Shown: positions 1 to 6,391, numbered from the stretch's first letter. The stretch: 6,571 nt of DNA from Desulfurivibrio alkaliphilus (GCA_011048585.1 DSDS01000151.1:1-6571), one strand, 5' to 3'. Numbers and translations: made by a program. Notes: generated by a model from the sequence alone, not told the origin.

Positions 1-512
1 CCTTGCCGCTCGCCACCCGGAGAAAACCCACGCGGGCCGTTTTGTTCCGGCCCGCTCTCACTCCGACGCTGATAGACCCAGGCGGGTTCGCCATCTTCCA
101 GGAGAAGTTTGATCCGTTGGTAACGCACTCCCAAGCGCTCAAAGCGATCGAGCCGGCCCAGTTCGGCGGCTTCGACCACGAACACCTTGCCCGGAGTGCA
201 GGCCCCAGGCTCCGGAATCACGTTCAATCGTTCCCGGCGGTGGCCGGGCAGGATAGCCGGCTGGGCGGGGACCTGGCGACCGATAACCAGCCGCCGCACT
301 ACCGGATAGCGCAGGGTGCCGTGGGCGAACACCCGGTGTTCCACTTGCTCTTCGATGGGGGAGAGGTCGGGGGGCGGGGTATAGCCCCAGGGGCTGAACA
401 GGCTGAACCACAACCAGCCCAGCAGCAGGGCCGAGCCGGCCCCCAGGGGAAGCAGCGTGTAGCCGATTATTCTGGCCGGAGTTGGAACCATTCCCTGATC
501 CGTCGACTCCAT
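1..512 (-). CDS. Membrane-anchored gamma-glutamylcyclotransferase-like (AIG2/GGCT fold) protein, 3' end cut by window edge
   Basis: Reading the minus strand from the ATG at 512 gives 170 codons with no stop before the window edge, so the C-terminus is missing. Residues 14-39 are a hydrophobic membrane segment, after which the chain enters VFAHGTLR (61-68), which resembles the YGTLR substrate loop of GGCT/AIG2-like proteins with His in place of the usual Tyr. LDRFERLGVRYQR (121-133) matches the D-x-[YF]-E...Y-x-R block, where E125 would be the catalytic Glu. Family members cyclise gamma-glutamyl groups to 5-oxoproline, but many act on unknown substrates, and none is claimed here. A membrane anchor ahead of this domain is unusual. 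The frame is closed upstream by TAA at 545-547. No good Shine-Dalgarno precedes 512; Met8 (491) is an alternative start. It lies 90 bases downstream of mltB on the same strand and could be co-transcribed. Confidence 0.75.
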   Translation of the reverse strand, partial: MESTDQGMVPTPARIIGYTLLPLGAGSALLLGWLWFSLFSPWGYTPPPDLSPIEEQVEHRVFAHGTLRYPVVRRLVIGRQVPAQPAILPGHRRERLNVIPEPGACTPGKVFVVEAAELGRLDRFERLGVRYQRIKLLLEDGEPAWVYQRRSESGPEQNGPRGFSPGGERQ

Positions 513-602
513 TGATCGCGATACCGGCCACTTTTCAGGCGCAGGTTATGACCGGATTTGCCTCCAGCAACCCCCTCCGTGTATAGTGTCGGCACCGGCC
601 GT

Positions 603-1589
603 TTACTCGGCGATGGCGTCGGAGAGCAAACCGACGGCAAGGGCAAAGTAGTTGGAGCGGTTCCATTTGAGGATGGTGCGGAAATTTTCATAGACCATGA
701 AGGCCAGTTCGGGACTGTTTTCCGGATCGGGGATGATGATCGAGGCGCTCAACTGGCGGGTGGGCAGAGCGGAACCGTCGGGTTGGCGCACCCCCAGGGC
801 CTGCCACTGGCCGATCGGCTTGCGGGTGTCCAGTCCAGTCAAGTCCCGATTGAAGCCGGAGGGCAAACGCACCGCCCGGCCCCAGGTCTGGTCGACGAGC
901 CAGCCCGACCGGGCCAGATAGTTGGCGGCCGAGGCGAAAACGTCGGCTTGGGTCTGCCAGATGTCGCGGCGGCCATCGCCATCGTAATCCACCGCGAAGT
1001 TAAGGAAGCTGGAGGGCATGAATTGGCTTTGGCCCATGGCCCCGGCCCAGGAACCCACCATCCGGTCGGGAGTGATATGGCCTTCATCGAGGATCTGCAG
1101 GGCGTTGAACAGCTCCCGGCGAAAATAGGCGCTGCGGCGGCCGTCGTGGGCCAGGGTAGCCAGGGAGGCGATCACCGGGAAGCCGCCGGTGATCCGGCCG
1201 AAATCGGTCTCGATTCCCCACAGGGCCACGATAAAGCGGGGCTGGACTCCCAATTTATTGCCGATCTCGGTCAGCAGTTCATGGTGTTCCGCCAGGCGCT
1301 GGCGCCCCATCTCGATCCTGGTTCGGGGCACCACCCGGTCACGATATTGCTGGAAGGTGAGGGTGAATTCCGGTTGCTGCTGGTCCAGTTCGATCACCCG
1401 GGGAATGGGTTCCACCCCGGTCAGGGCCGCGTCCAGGGTTTCCTCCCGGATGCCCCGCTCCAGAGCCTCGGCCCGCAATTCCCGCAGCCACTCATCGAAG
1501 GGGATCTGGCTGGCGGTGACCGCTTGGCCGTCCCATGCGAAGATCATAAAAAAAAGGGCCAAGATCGCCGCGACTCTGCCTGATTTCAT
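603..1589 (-). CDS. mltB: Lytic murein transglycosylase, MltB family (GH103)
   Basis: This 328-residue protein is a periplasmic muramidase-like enzyme that cleaves the MurNAc-GlcNAc bond of peptidoglycan, forming 1,6-anhydro-MurNAc ends during wall turnover. Residues 1-26 are a signal peptide (basic start, hydrophobic run 7-18, then Ala-rich) without a lipobox Cys, so a soluble periplasmic form is expected rather than the E. coli-type lipoprotein. Family motifs follow in order: ALWGIETDFG (122-131) with catalytic Glu127, GSWAGAMGQSQFMPSSF (179-195), the calcium-loop-like DYDGDGRRDIW (201-211) and the C-terminal NYFALAVGLLSDAI block (313-326). No C-terminal peptidoglycan-binding domain is present. 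GAGG lies 5 nt before the ATG, supporting this start. It is divergent from the phosphatase gene, and the same-strand GGCT-like gene follows. The family assignment is secure; its particular role in the cell is not shown. Confidence 0.95.
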   Translation of the reverse strand: MKSGRVAAILALFFMIFAWDGQAVTASQIPFDEWLRELRAEALERGIREETLDAALTGVEPIPRVIELDQQQPEFTLTFQQYRDRVVPRTRIEMGRQRLAEHHELLTEIGNKLGVQPRFIVALWGIETDFGRITGGFPVIASLATLAHDGRRSAYFRRELFNALQILDEGHITPDRMVGSWAGAMGQSQFMPSSFLNFAVDYDGDGRRDIWQTQADVFASAANYLARSGWLVDQTWGRAVRLPSGFNRDLTGLDTRKPIGQWQALGVRQPDGSALPTRQLSASIIIPDPENSPELAFMVYENFRTILKWNRSNYFALAVGLLSDAIAE

Positions 1590-1675
1590 TGTATCCTCAT
1601 TGCTGGTTGACTGGGTAGGTCCGGTTGCCGCAAAGGTTATAAAGTGTTTGAAGTTAGACTGCGTGGAGCGCCATT
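1590..1675. promoter_or_regulatory. Divergent intergenic region between mltB and the phosphatase gene
   Basis: This short gap must hold the promoters of both mltB (minus) and the phosphatase (plus), unless these lie in coding sequence. An AT-rich core at 1636-1643 reads TATAAA on the plus strand and TATAAC on the minus strand, each a plausible -10. I found no good -35 at 16-18 bp on either strand. TTGACT at 1607-1612 is too far away (25 bp). The promoter assignment is therefore weak. Confidence 0.3.
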
Positions 1676-1699
1676 ATGTTCCATCTCGCGGTCATGAGC

Positions 1700-1705
1700 A
1701 AGGAG
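1700..1705 (+). promoter_or_regulatory. Shine-Dalgarno that decides the phosphatase start
   Basis: AAGGAG sits 9 nt before the ATG at 1715, favouring this start over the upstream in-frame ATGs at 1676 (GGAG, 7 nt away) and 1694 (no match). Confidence 0.55.
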
Positions 1706-1714
1706 ATTGCAACA

Positions 1715-2617
1715 ATGGCTATGAATAATCCTGACAACAATTTTTCGGCCGATCCCGGGCCGGAGCGGTTGCTGCTCTGCTCGGATCTGGACCGGACCAT
1801 TCTTCCCAACGGCCCCTGGCCCGAGTCTTCCCGGGCCCGGCCCCTGTTGCGGCGGTTGGCCCGAGAACCCCGGTTCAAACTGGCTTACGTCAGTGGCCGC
1901 GATCTGGTCCTGCTGCGGGCCGCCATCGTCGAGTATGAAATTCCCCCACCCGATTACGCCATCGGTGATGTGGGGACCACCATCTATCGGGTGACCGACG
2001 GCAACTGGCAGGTCCTGCCCGCCTGGCAGGAGGAGATCGCCGGCGACTGGCGAGGGAAAACCAGTTCCGACCTGGCTCCGTTGCTGGTCGGCGTGGAAGG
2101 GTTGCGGCTGCAGGAGCCGGAAAAGCAGAACACCTGCAAACTGAGCTTCTATACCCCGGCCCGTTTTCCGGGGGGAGCCACGGAGCGGGAGCGGTTGCTG
2201 GCCCAGGTAAGGGAGCGGCTGGCTCCGGCGGATATCCGCGCCTGCCTGATCTGGAGCATCGACGAGGAAAAGGATTGCGGCCTGCTGGACCTGTTGCCGG
2301 AGCGGGCCGGCAAACTGCCGGCCATCCGTTTTTTGATGCGCCATCTGGGTTTTACTCCGGCCGATACCGTTTTTGCCGGTGATTCGGGTAACGACCTGGA
2401 CGTGCTGGGCAGCGAGTTGAACGCCGTCCTGGTGGCCAATGCCCCGGAGGAGGTGCGCCGCCAGGCTCGGGAACTGGTCCGCGCCGCCGGTCGGGAAGAG
2501 ACGCTCTATTGCGCCACCGGCAATTTCCGCGGCCTCAACGGCAATTACAGCGCCGGGGTGATCGAGGGGCTGGTCCACTACCAGCCCCGGATCATCACCT
2601 GGCTCGATACCGCTTAA
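1715..2617 (+). CDS. HAD-IIB phosphatase, probable sucrose-6-phosphate phosphatase
   Basis: This 300-residue HAD-superfamily hydrolase has all four motifs: SDLDRT (23-28; nucleophile D24, acid/base D26), the motif II block AYVSGRD (57-63; S60), Lys200 in AGKLPAIRFL, and GDSGNDLDVL (222-231; D223, D227). The cap contains QNTCKLSFY (138-146) and DLLPERAGK (192-200), which closely parallel the corresponding blocks of cyanobacterial sucrose-phosphate phosphatase. That enzyme removes phosphate from sucrose-6F-phosphate in the cytoplasm. Related members act on mannosyl-3-phosphoglycerate or glucosylglycerol-phosphate, so the substrate is inferred. No sucrose-phosphate synthase is in the window. The start at 1715 is chosen because AAGGAG (1700-1705) lies 9 nt upstream. 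An in-frame ATG at 1676, with GGAG 7 nt upstream, would add 13 residues and cannot be excluded. Its stop codon interlocks with that of the convergent DUF1566 gene. Confidence 0.9.
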   Translation: MAMNNPDNNFSADPGPERLLLCSDLDRTILPNGPWPESSRARPLLRRLAREPRFKLAYVSGRDLVLLRAAIVEYEIPPPDYAIGDVGTTIYRVTDGNWQVLPAWQEEIAGDWRGKTSSDLAPLLVGVEGLRLQEPEKQNTCKLSFYTPARFPGGATERERLLAQVRERLAPADIRACLIWSIDEEKDCGLLDLLPERAGKLPAIRFLMRHLGFTPADTVFAGDSGNDLDVLGSELNAVLVANAPEEVRRQARELVRAAGREETLYCATGNFRGLNGNYSAGVIEGLVHYQPRIITWLDTA

Positions 2618-2626
2618 AGTGAGCGG
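2610..2626. terminator. Small hairpin over the interlocked stop codons of two convergent genes
   Basis: CCGCT (2610-2614) and AGCGG (2622-2626) form a 5-bp stem, extendable by one U-G wobble in plus-strand RNA, around a short A-rich loop. The stem and loop cover the TTAA at 2614-2617 where the two TAA stops overlap. There is no T-tract on either side, so terminator function is tentative. Confidence 0.3.
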
Positions 2627-3549
2627 CAGGCCCGGCCGAAGGCCCCCGGAATGGTGCCCGAGGCCCAGAACACCGTGCCCTGCTTGAAGTCGATAAACCA
2701 GTAGCCGCCGGGTTTGCGCTTATCGGCCAGGAAGATGAAGGGCTGCTCCTTGGAAAAGCAGGTGGAGATCATCAACCCCTTATCGTTGCAAACCGGGCCC
2801 AGCAGGGCCAGGGCCTCCTCCATGGTGGGGAGCCGCCAGTCGTTGAATCCGCCGAATTTCCGTTCATTAAGCCCCTTGATATAGGTGGCCACGTTGCGGT
2901 GGTTGGTGATGTCGCAGCCACTGCGTTGCCACATTACCCCGCTTTTAAATTCACTGACCGTCAGGTTGTCGCCGTTGTCCACCAGGTAGGCCTGAAAGGT
3001 GCCGGCCGGGTGGCGCTGGCTGTCGTAAAAGTCAAATTTTTTGATGATCCCCTCCACCTCATCCTCGGCGATGAAGGCCGGCAGGTGGCGCAGAGCCACC
3101 TGCTCGATGGCGGGGTGGCTGGCATCCCGGTGGGGTAGATCGGTGACCAGCGACTCCTCTGCCTTCTCATCGGCGTAGGGCATCACCAGGGAGGCATCTC
3201 CCCCCTCAAGCACGTTGGCGATCAGCCAGCCTTTTATCTCTTCGTCGATGGCGTAGCTCTTGTCCAGCAAGCCTTTGCCCTGGGCGGCCACGCAGGCGTC
3301 GATCATTTTTTGGGGCGCCATGATCCGGGCCAGGACCCGAGCGTGCTTGATCCCCCGTTCCATGAAGAGCAGCTGGGGGGGAGTCACCCAGCCGTCGATA
3401 TAGAAGTAATAGTAGCGCTCCCTTTTATTGCGCACCCGAATCTTACCTCCCCAGCTTTCGAAGATGCCGAAAGTGTCCGCCGGGGTCATATCCCAATCGA
3501 TGGCCATCTCGGCCGGGGCATTCGGCCCCAATTTTTCGCGCAGTCCCAT
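2614..3549 (-). CDS. Cytoplasmic DUF1566 (Lcl-type) domain protein with an uncharacterised N-terminal domain
   Basis: This is a 311-residue protein of unknown function. The C-terminal part (about 194-309) is a DUF1566 domain: VSEFKSGVMWQRSG (198-211), then LNERKFGGFNDWRLPTMEEA (227-246) with the hallmark W-R-L-P, and closing FWASGT...GRACRS. Residues about 17-115 look like a separate folded domain, with an aromatic run ERYYYFYIDGW (44-54) and a mixed charged helical region; I do not recognise it. There is no signal peptide or membrane segment, so the protein should be cytoplasmic, whereas many DUF1566 proteins are exported. The start is firmly supported by AAGGAGG 4 nt before the ATG. It has its own promoter-like sequence in the divergent gap shared with glgX, and its stop codon overlaps that of the convergent phosphatase gene. 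No function is inferred. Confidence 0.88.
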   Translation of the reverse strand: MGLREKLGPNAPAEMAIDWDMTPADTFGIFESWGGKIRVRNKRERYYYFYIDGWVTPPQLLFMERGIKHARVLARIMAPQKMIDACVAAQGKGLLDKSYAIDEEIKGWLIANVLEGGDASLVMPYADEKAEESLVTDLPHRDASHPAIEQVALRHLPAFIAEDEVEGIIKKFDFYDSQRHPAGTFQAYLVDNGDNLTVSEFKSGVMWQRSGCDITNHRNVATYIKGLNERKFGGFNDWRLPTMEEALALLGPVCNDKGLMISTCFSKEQPFIFLADKRKPGGYWFIDFKQGTVFWASGTIPGAFGRACRSL

Positions 3550-3553
3550 ATCG

Positions 3554-3560
3554 CCTCCTT
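3554..3560 (-). promoter_or_regulatory. Strong Shine-Dalgarno for the DUF1566 gene
   Basis: On the minus strand AAGGAGG lies 4 nt before the ATG at 3549. It is the best ribosome binding site in the window and fixes this start. Confidence 0.8.
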
Positions 3561-3612
3561 GGTTTGAGTCAAGTCAAGCATAATCTGACTGTCTATCCTG
3601 ATCTTTAAGGGT

Positions 3613-3641
3613 ATTATAGGGGGGCTGGTAGGCAAGGGCAA
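3613..3641 (-). promoter_or_regulatory. Sigma70-type promoter for the DUF1566 gene
   Basis: On the minus strand TTGCCC (3641-3636, 4 of 6 to the -35 consensus) is followed, after a 17-bp spacer, by TATAAT (3618-3613, perfect -10). This predicts transcription starting near 3606 and a 5' leader of roughly 55-60 nt. It is the only near-consensus promoter I could place for any gene here. The same AT core reads TATTAT on the plus strand but lacks a matching -35 toward glgX. Confidence 0.5.
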
Positions 3642-3652
3642 GGTATTTAGTA

Positions 3653-3663
3653 TTGATTATCAA
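3653..3663. promoter_or_regulatory. Perfect 11-bp palindrome upstream of glgX, possible operator
   Basis: TTGAT and ATCAA are separated by a single base and end 18 nt before the glgX ATG. The half sites look like FNR/CRP-type half sites, but the one-base spacing does not fit that family (normally four). A protein-binding site is only a guess; chance in an AT-rich leader is possible. Confidence 0.25.
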
Positions 3664-3681
3664 AAAGTTTACGGGGGTTTC

Positions 3682-5778
3682 ATGAGCAAGGGTCGTGTCT
3701 CTGTCAGTACCACCGCCGGATCTCCTCTGCCCATGGGGGTCAGCCGGACCCCCGGCGGCTATAATTTCGCCATCGCCGCCCGTCACGCCACCGCGGTTTC
3801 CTTGGTCCTGTTTCGTTCCGGCCAGGATGAACCGGTGGCCGAAGTGGAGTTTGATCCCCGGCTCAATCGCACCGGCGATGTCTGGCATCTGCTGGTGCGC
3901 GATTTCGATCCCGCCCTGCGCTACGGCTATCGCCTGCAGGGCCCCTGTGACCTCAAGGGCTCCGGCCACTGTTACCGGCCGCAACTGATCATGTTGGACC
4001 CTTACGCCAAGGCCCTGACCGGCGGCTCGGACTGGGGGGTGGCCTACCGCCGTTCCGGCGGCCTTGACCCCCTGGCCAGTTTTCAGCGGCGTTGCATTTA
4101 CGTCGAGAACGATTTTGACTGGGAAGGGGATAGGCCCCCCAATATTCCCCTTAAAGACACGATCATCTACGAACTGCACCCCCGGGGCTACACCTGTCAT
4201 TCATCTTCCGGGGTCAAGTATCCCGGCACCTACCGGGGGTTGATCGCCAAGATTCCCTATCTGAAAAAACTGGGGATCACCGCTGTTGAATTGATGCCGG
4301 TGGCCGAATTCAACGAGTTGGAGAATACCCGGGTCAATCCGTTGACCGGCGAGCCGCTGAAAAACTTCTGGGGTTATTCGCCGCTGGCCTTTTTTGCGCC
4401 CAAGGCGGCCTACGCGGTTAACGGTCGCAACGGCAACCAGGTGCGGGAGTTCAAGGAGCTGGTCAAGGCCCTCCATACCGCCGGGATCGAGGTGATTCTC
4501 GATGTGGTCTTCAACCACACCGCCGAGGGGGGAGCCGATGGCCCCACCATCAGCCTGCGGGGGATCGACAACACCATCTACTACCTGCTGGACCCGGACA
4601 CCCGGGAGTATCTCAACTTCTCCGGCTGCGGCAACACCGTCAACTGCAACCACCCCTGGGTGCGGGATCTGATCATGGATTGCCTGCGCTACTGGGTGAC
4701 CGAGATGCATGTGGACGGCTTCCGTTTCGATTTGGCCTCGATCCTGGGGCGGGGTCCCCGGGGGGAGGTGCTGGCCGATCCGCCCATGGTGGAAAAGATC
4801 GCCGAGGACCCGGTGCTGGCCCATACCAAGATCATTGCCGAGGCCTGGGACGCGGCCGGGCTTTATCAGGTGGGCAGCTTCTCCCCCCATCCCCGCTGGG
4901 CCGAATGGAACGGTCGCTTCCGGGATGATCTGCGCCGTTTTCTCTGTGGCCATCCCGATTGCGTGGGGCCCCTGGCCACCCGGATCGCGGGCAGTTCCGA
5001 TCTTTACGGCCATAATGACCGGAGGCCCTTCAACTCCATCAACTTTATCACCAGCCACGACGGTTTTACTCTTTACGATCTGGTCAGTTACTCCCGCAAG
5101 CACAATGAGGCCAATGGCGAGGAGAACCGTGACGGCGACAATCACAATATCTCTTGGAACAGCGGGGTGGAGGGGGAGACCGATGACTTGGAGATTGCCG
5201 CCTTGCGCCGGCGCCGGATCCGTACGGCGGCGGTGATTCTGCTGCTCTCCCAGGGGGTGCCGATGATCACCGCCGGCGATGAGTTCACCCGCAGCCAGCA
5301 GGGCAACAACAACGCCTACTGCCAGGATAACGAGATTTCATGGGTTGACTGGGAGCTGGAGAAGCGTAACGCCGATCTGGTCCGTTTTTTCCGGCTGCTG
5401 ATCGCCCTGCGCAAGGAGAACCCCATCTTTCGCCGAGCCGGTTTCTTCAAAGCCGATGCCGGGGATGGCCGCCCGGAGATCTCCTGGCAGTCATTGGTGC
5501 CGGGGCGCCAGGACTGGTCGCCCGAGGCCCGCTGCCTGGCTTTTCGGCTCCATGGGGGGGACGGCCCGGATTTCCTGGTGCTGCTCAATGCCGCCCCTTC
5601 CCCCCGCCGCTTCCTGCTGCCCGACCCATTGCCGGGCTGCCGTTGGCGGCTTTTGGTCAATACCGCCGCCGCCGCACCCGCCGATATCGTGCCGGTGGCC
5701 AAGGCCAAGGTCGTATCCGGCTCCCGGCTGGAGGTGGCCGATTACGGCGCGGTAGTCCTGATCTGCCGCCAGGGCTGA
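3682..5778 (+). CDS. glgX: Glycogen debranching enzyme (GlgX/TreX, GH13 isoamylase type)
   Basis: This 698-residue enzyme hydrolyses alpha-1,6 branch points of glycogen or limit dextrins in the cytoplasm, releasing maltooligosaccharides. An N-terminal CBM48/E-set domain (about 14-110) precedes the GH13 barrel (about 155-600) and a C-terminal beta domain (about 610-698). Barrel motifs are DVVFNHT (274-280), GFRFDLAS (346-353; nucleophile D350), IIAEAWD (384-390; acid/base E387) and FITSHDG (455-461; stabiliser D460). The family signatures SLRGIDN (291-297), HNEANGEENRDG (474-485) and GNNNAYCQDNEISW (541-554) are all present. Length and motif order are normal for the family, so the gene looks intact. 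The start at 3682 has only a modest GGGGG 4 nt upstream; Met18 has no ribosome binding site. It is divergent from the DUF1566 gene and convergent with the DUF116 gene. No glgA, glgB or glgP is in the window, and it is not in an operon with the phosphatase. Confidence 0.95.
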   Translation: MSKGRVSVSTTAGSPLPMGVSRTPGGYNFAIAARHATAVSLVLFRSGQDEPVAEVEFDPRLNRTGDVWHLLVRDFDPALRYGYRLQGPCDLKGSGHCYRPQLIMLDPYAKALTGGSDWGVAYRRSGGLDPLASFQRRCIYVENDFDWEGDRPPNIPLKDTIIYELHPRGYTCHSSSGVKYPGTYRGLIAKIPYLKKLGITAVELMPVAEFNELENTRVNPLTGEPLKNFWGYSPLAFFAPKAAYAVNGRNGNQVREFKELVKALHTAGIEVILDVVFNHTAEGGADGPTISLRGIDNTIYYLLDPDTREYLNFSGCGNTVNCNHPWVRDLIMDCLRYWVTEMHVDGFRFDLASILGRGPRGEVLADPPMVEKIAEDPVLAHTKIIAEAWDAAGLYQVGSFSPHPRWAEWNGRFRDDLRRFLCGHPDCVGPLATRIAGSSDLYGHNDRRPFNSINFITSHDGFTLYDLVSYSRKHNEANGEENRDGDNHNISWNSGVEGETDDLEIAALRRRRIRTAAVILLLSQGVPMITAGDEFTRSQQGNNNAYCQDNEISWVDWELEKRNADLVRFFRLLIALRKENPIFRRAGFFKADAGDGRPEISWQSLVPGRQDWSPEARCLAFRLHGGDGPDFLVLLNAAPSPRRFLLPDPLPGCRWRLLVNTAAAAPADIVPVAKAKVVSGSRLEVADYGAVVLICRQG

Positions 5779-5790
5779 TTGCTCAGCCCT
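5771..5790. terminator. Perfect hairpin containing both stop codons, candidate bidirectional terminator
   Basis: AGGGCTGA (5771-5778) and TCAGCCCT (5783-5790) are exact reverse complements separated by the loop TTGC. The TGA ending glgX is the last triplet of the left arm, and the TGA ending the minus-strand DUF116 gene lies in the right arm, so the two stops pair with each other. The stem has 8 bp with 5 G-C pairs. No T-tract follows on either strand, so it is not a textbook intrinsic terminator, but its position fits a shared 3' end signal. Confidence 0.55.
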
Positions 5791-6391
5791 TACTGCGGAT
5801 CATCTCCTCAAGCCTTTGGAGATTGACCGCGCTTTGGCGGCAGTTGCTGTTTTCCAGCAGGCAGACCTGGGGGATCACCGTTACCCCTTCCCGCCCCAGG
5901 GTACCGCTGTAGGAGATGGTTTCCGGTTTCAGATATTTCTCCCGCAAATCCCGGGTGCAGAGGCAGCCGATAACTCCCTGAGGTTGATATCTTTCGATCT
6001 GACCCACCAGGAAGTTGCGGCTGCGCAACACCCCTTCCTTCCGGTGCAGTCGTCCACTGACCACGATGAAGGCCCGCTGATAGCCCAGTTCCAGGGCCAG
6101 GGACTGAAGCCGGCGCAATGGGCAGGGCAGCAGGCAGTGGGAGGGGCAGGTCAGACCCTCTCGCGGGTCGATTTCGGTGGGGCAGCCTTGAGCCCGCAGG
6201 CAGTAGGGCAGAAAAAGCAGTCGGCGGGAGTAGGGAATCTTGCGGAACCGGCGGGCGTAAAAACGGTTGCCGGCCGCCACCGTGCGCCGGACGTAGGAGT
6301 CCTTGTCCATCCCGGGCAATAGCCGGGAGAGGGGCCGGTAGAGCAAAACCAGCAGGGGCAGGGAGAGCCAGGATGGGATCAGGTTGGACAT
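5783..6391 (-). CDS. DUF116 family Cys-rich membrane-associated protein
   Basis: This 202-residue protein matches the DUF116 pattern: LPYCLRAQGC (61-70), TCPSHCLLPC (81-90), ELGYQRAFIVVSG (101-113), GCLC (142-145) and late cysteines C177 and C184. Nine cysteines in all (64, 70, 82, 86, 90, 143, 145, 177, 184) suggest metal or Fe-S binding; that is inference, as the family function is unknown to me. Residues 8-20 are hydrophobic, followed by Arg/Lys-rich sequence, consistent with an N-terminal membrane anchor with the Cys region in the cytoplasm. DUF116 genes are common in Desulfobacterota and thermophiles, from memory often near methionyl-tRNA formyltransferase, which is not seen here. No clear Shine-Dalgarno precedes the ATG at 6391; Met28 is a less likely start because it would remove the membrane segment. 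It is convergent with glgX, only 4 bases apart. Confidence 0.88.
   Translation of the reverse strand: MSNLIPSWLSLPLLVLLYRPLSRLLPGMDKDSYVRRTVAAGNRFYARRFRKIPYSRRLLFLPYCLRAQGCPTEIDPREGLTCPSHCLLPCPLRRLQSLALELGYQRAFIVVSGRLHRKEGVLRSRNFLVGQIERYQPQGVIGCLCTRDLREKYLKPETISYSGTLGREGVTVIPQVCLLENSNCRQSAVNLQRLEEMIRSKG

Noticed and set aside
139..531. Minus-strand 130-codon frame overlapping the GGCT-like gene
   Set aside because: It is Gly/Arg/Pro-rich with no motif, while the alternative frame from 512 gives a membrane segment and the GGCT motifs.
513..602. Terminator or leader between mltB and the GGCT-like gene
   Set aside because: I looked for a stem-loop with a T-tract on the minus strand after the mltB stop and found none; the GGAGG sequences here are too far from the start at 512 to be its ribosome binding site.
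558..1583. Plus-strand open frame of 341 codons opposite mltB
   Set aside because: It is antisense to a gene with complete MltB motifs; the translation is low-complexity Gly/Ala/Pro/Gln-rich, as expected from a GC-rich reverse frame, and it has no recognisable domain.
1637..2578. Minus-strand open frame of 313 codons opposite the phosphatase
   Set aside because: The sense strand carries all four HAD motifs in order; the antisense product is Gly/Pro/Gln-rich without motifs, a shadow of codon bias.
3564..3578. Direct repeat AGTCA-AGTCA upstream of the DUF1566 gene
   Set aside because: Only two 5-base copies; too short to separate from chance.
3564..3584. Plus-strand promoter for glgX (TTGAGT with CATAAT)
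   Set aside because: The two boxes are only 9 bp apart, far too close for a sigma70 promoter.
3653..3663. FNR/CRP-type site upstream of glgX
   Set aside because: The half sites TTGAT and ATCAA fit, but they are separated by one base instead of four, so it was kept only as an unassigned palindrome.
3574..4200. Minus-strand open frame of 208 codons across the glgX start and upstream gap
   Set aside because: It is antisense to the conserved CBM48 region and has no family resemblance; the gap portion is better explained as a promoter region.
4201..5145. Minus-strand open frame of 314 codons inside glgX
   Set aside because: It lies opposite the catalytic barrel of an intact debranching enzyme; no domain or start signal supports it.
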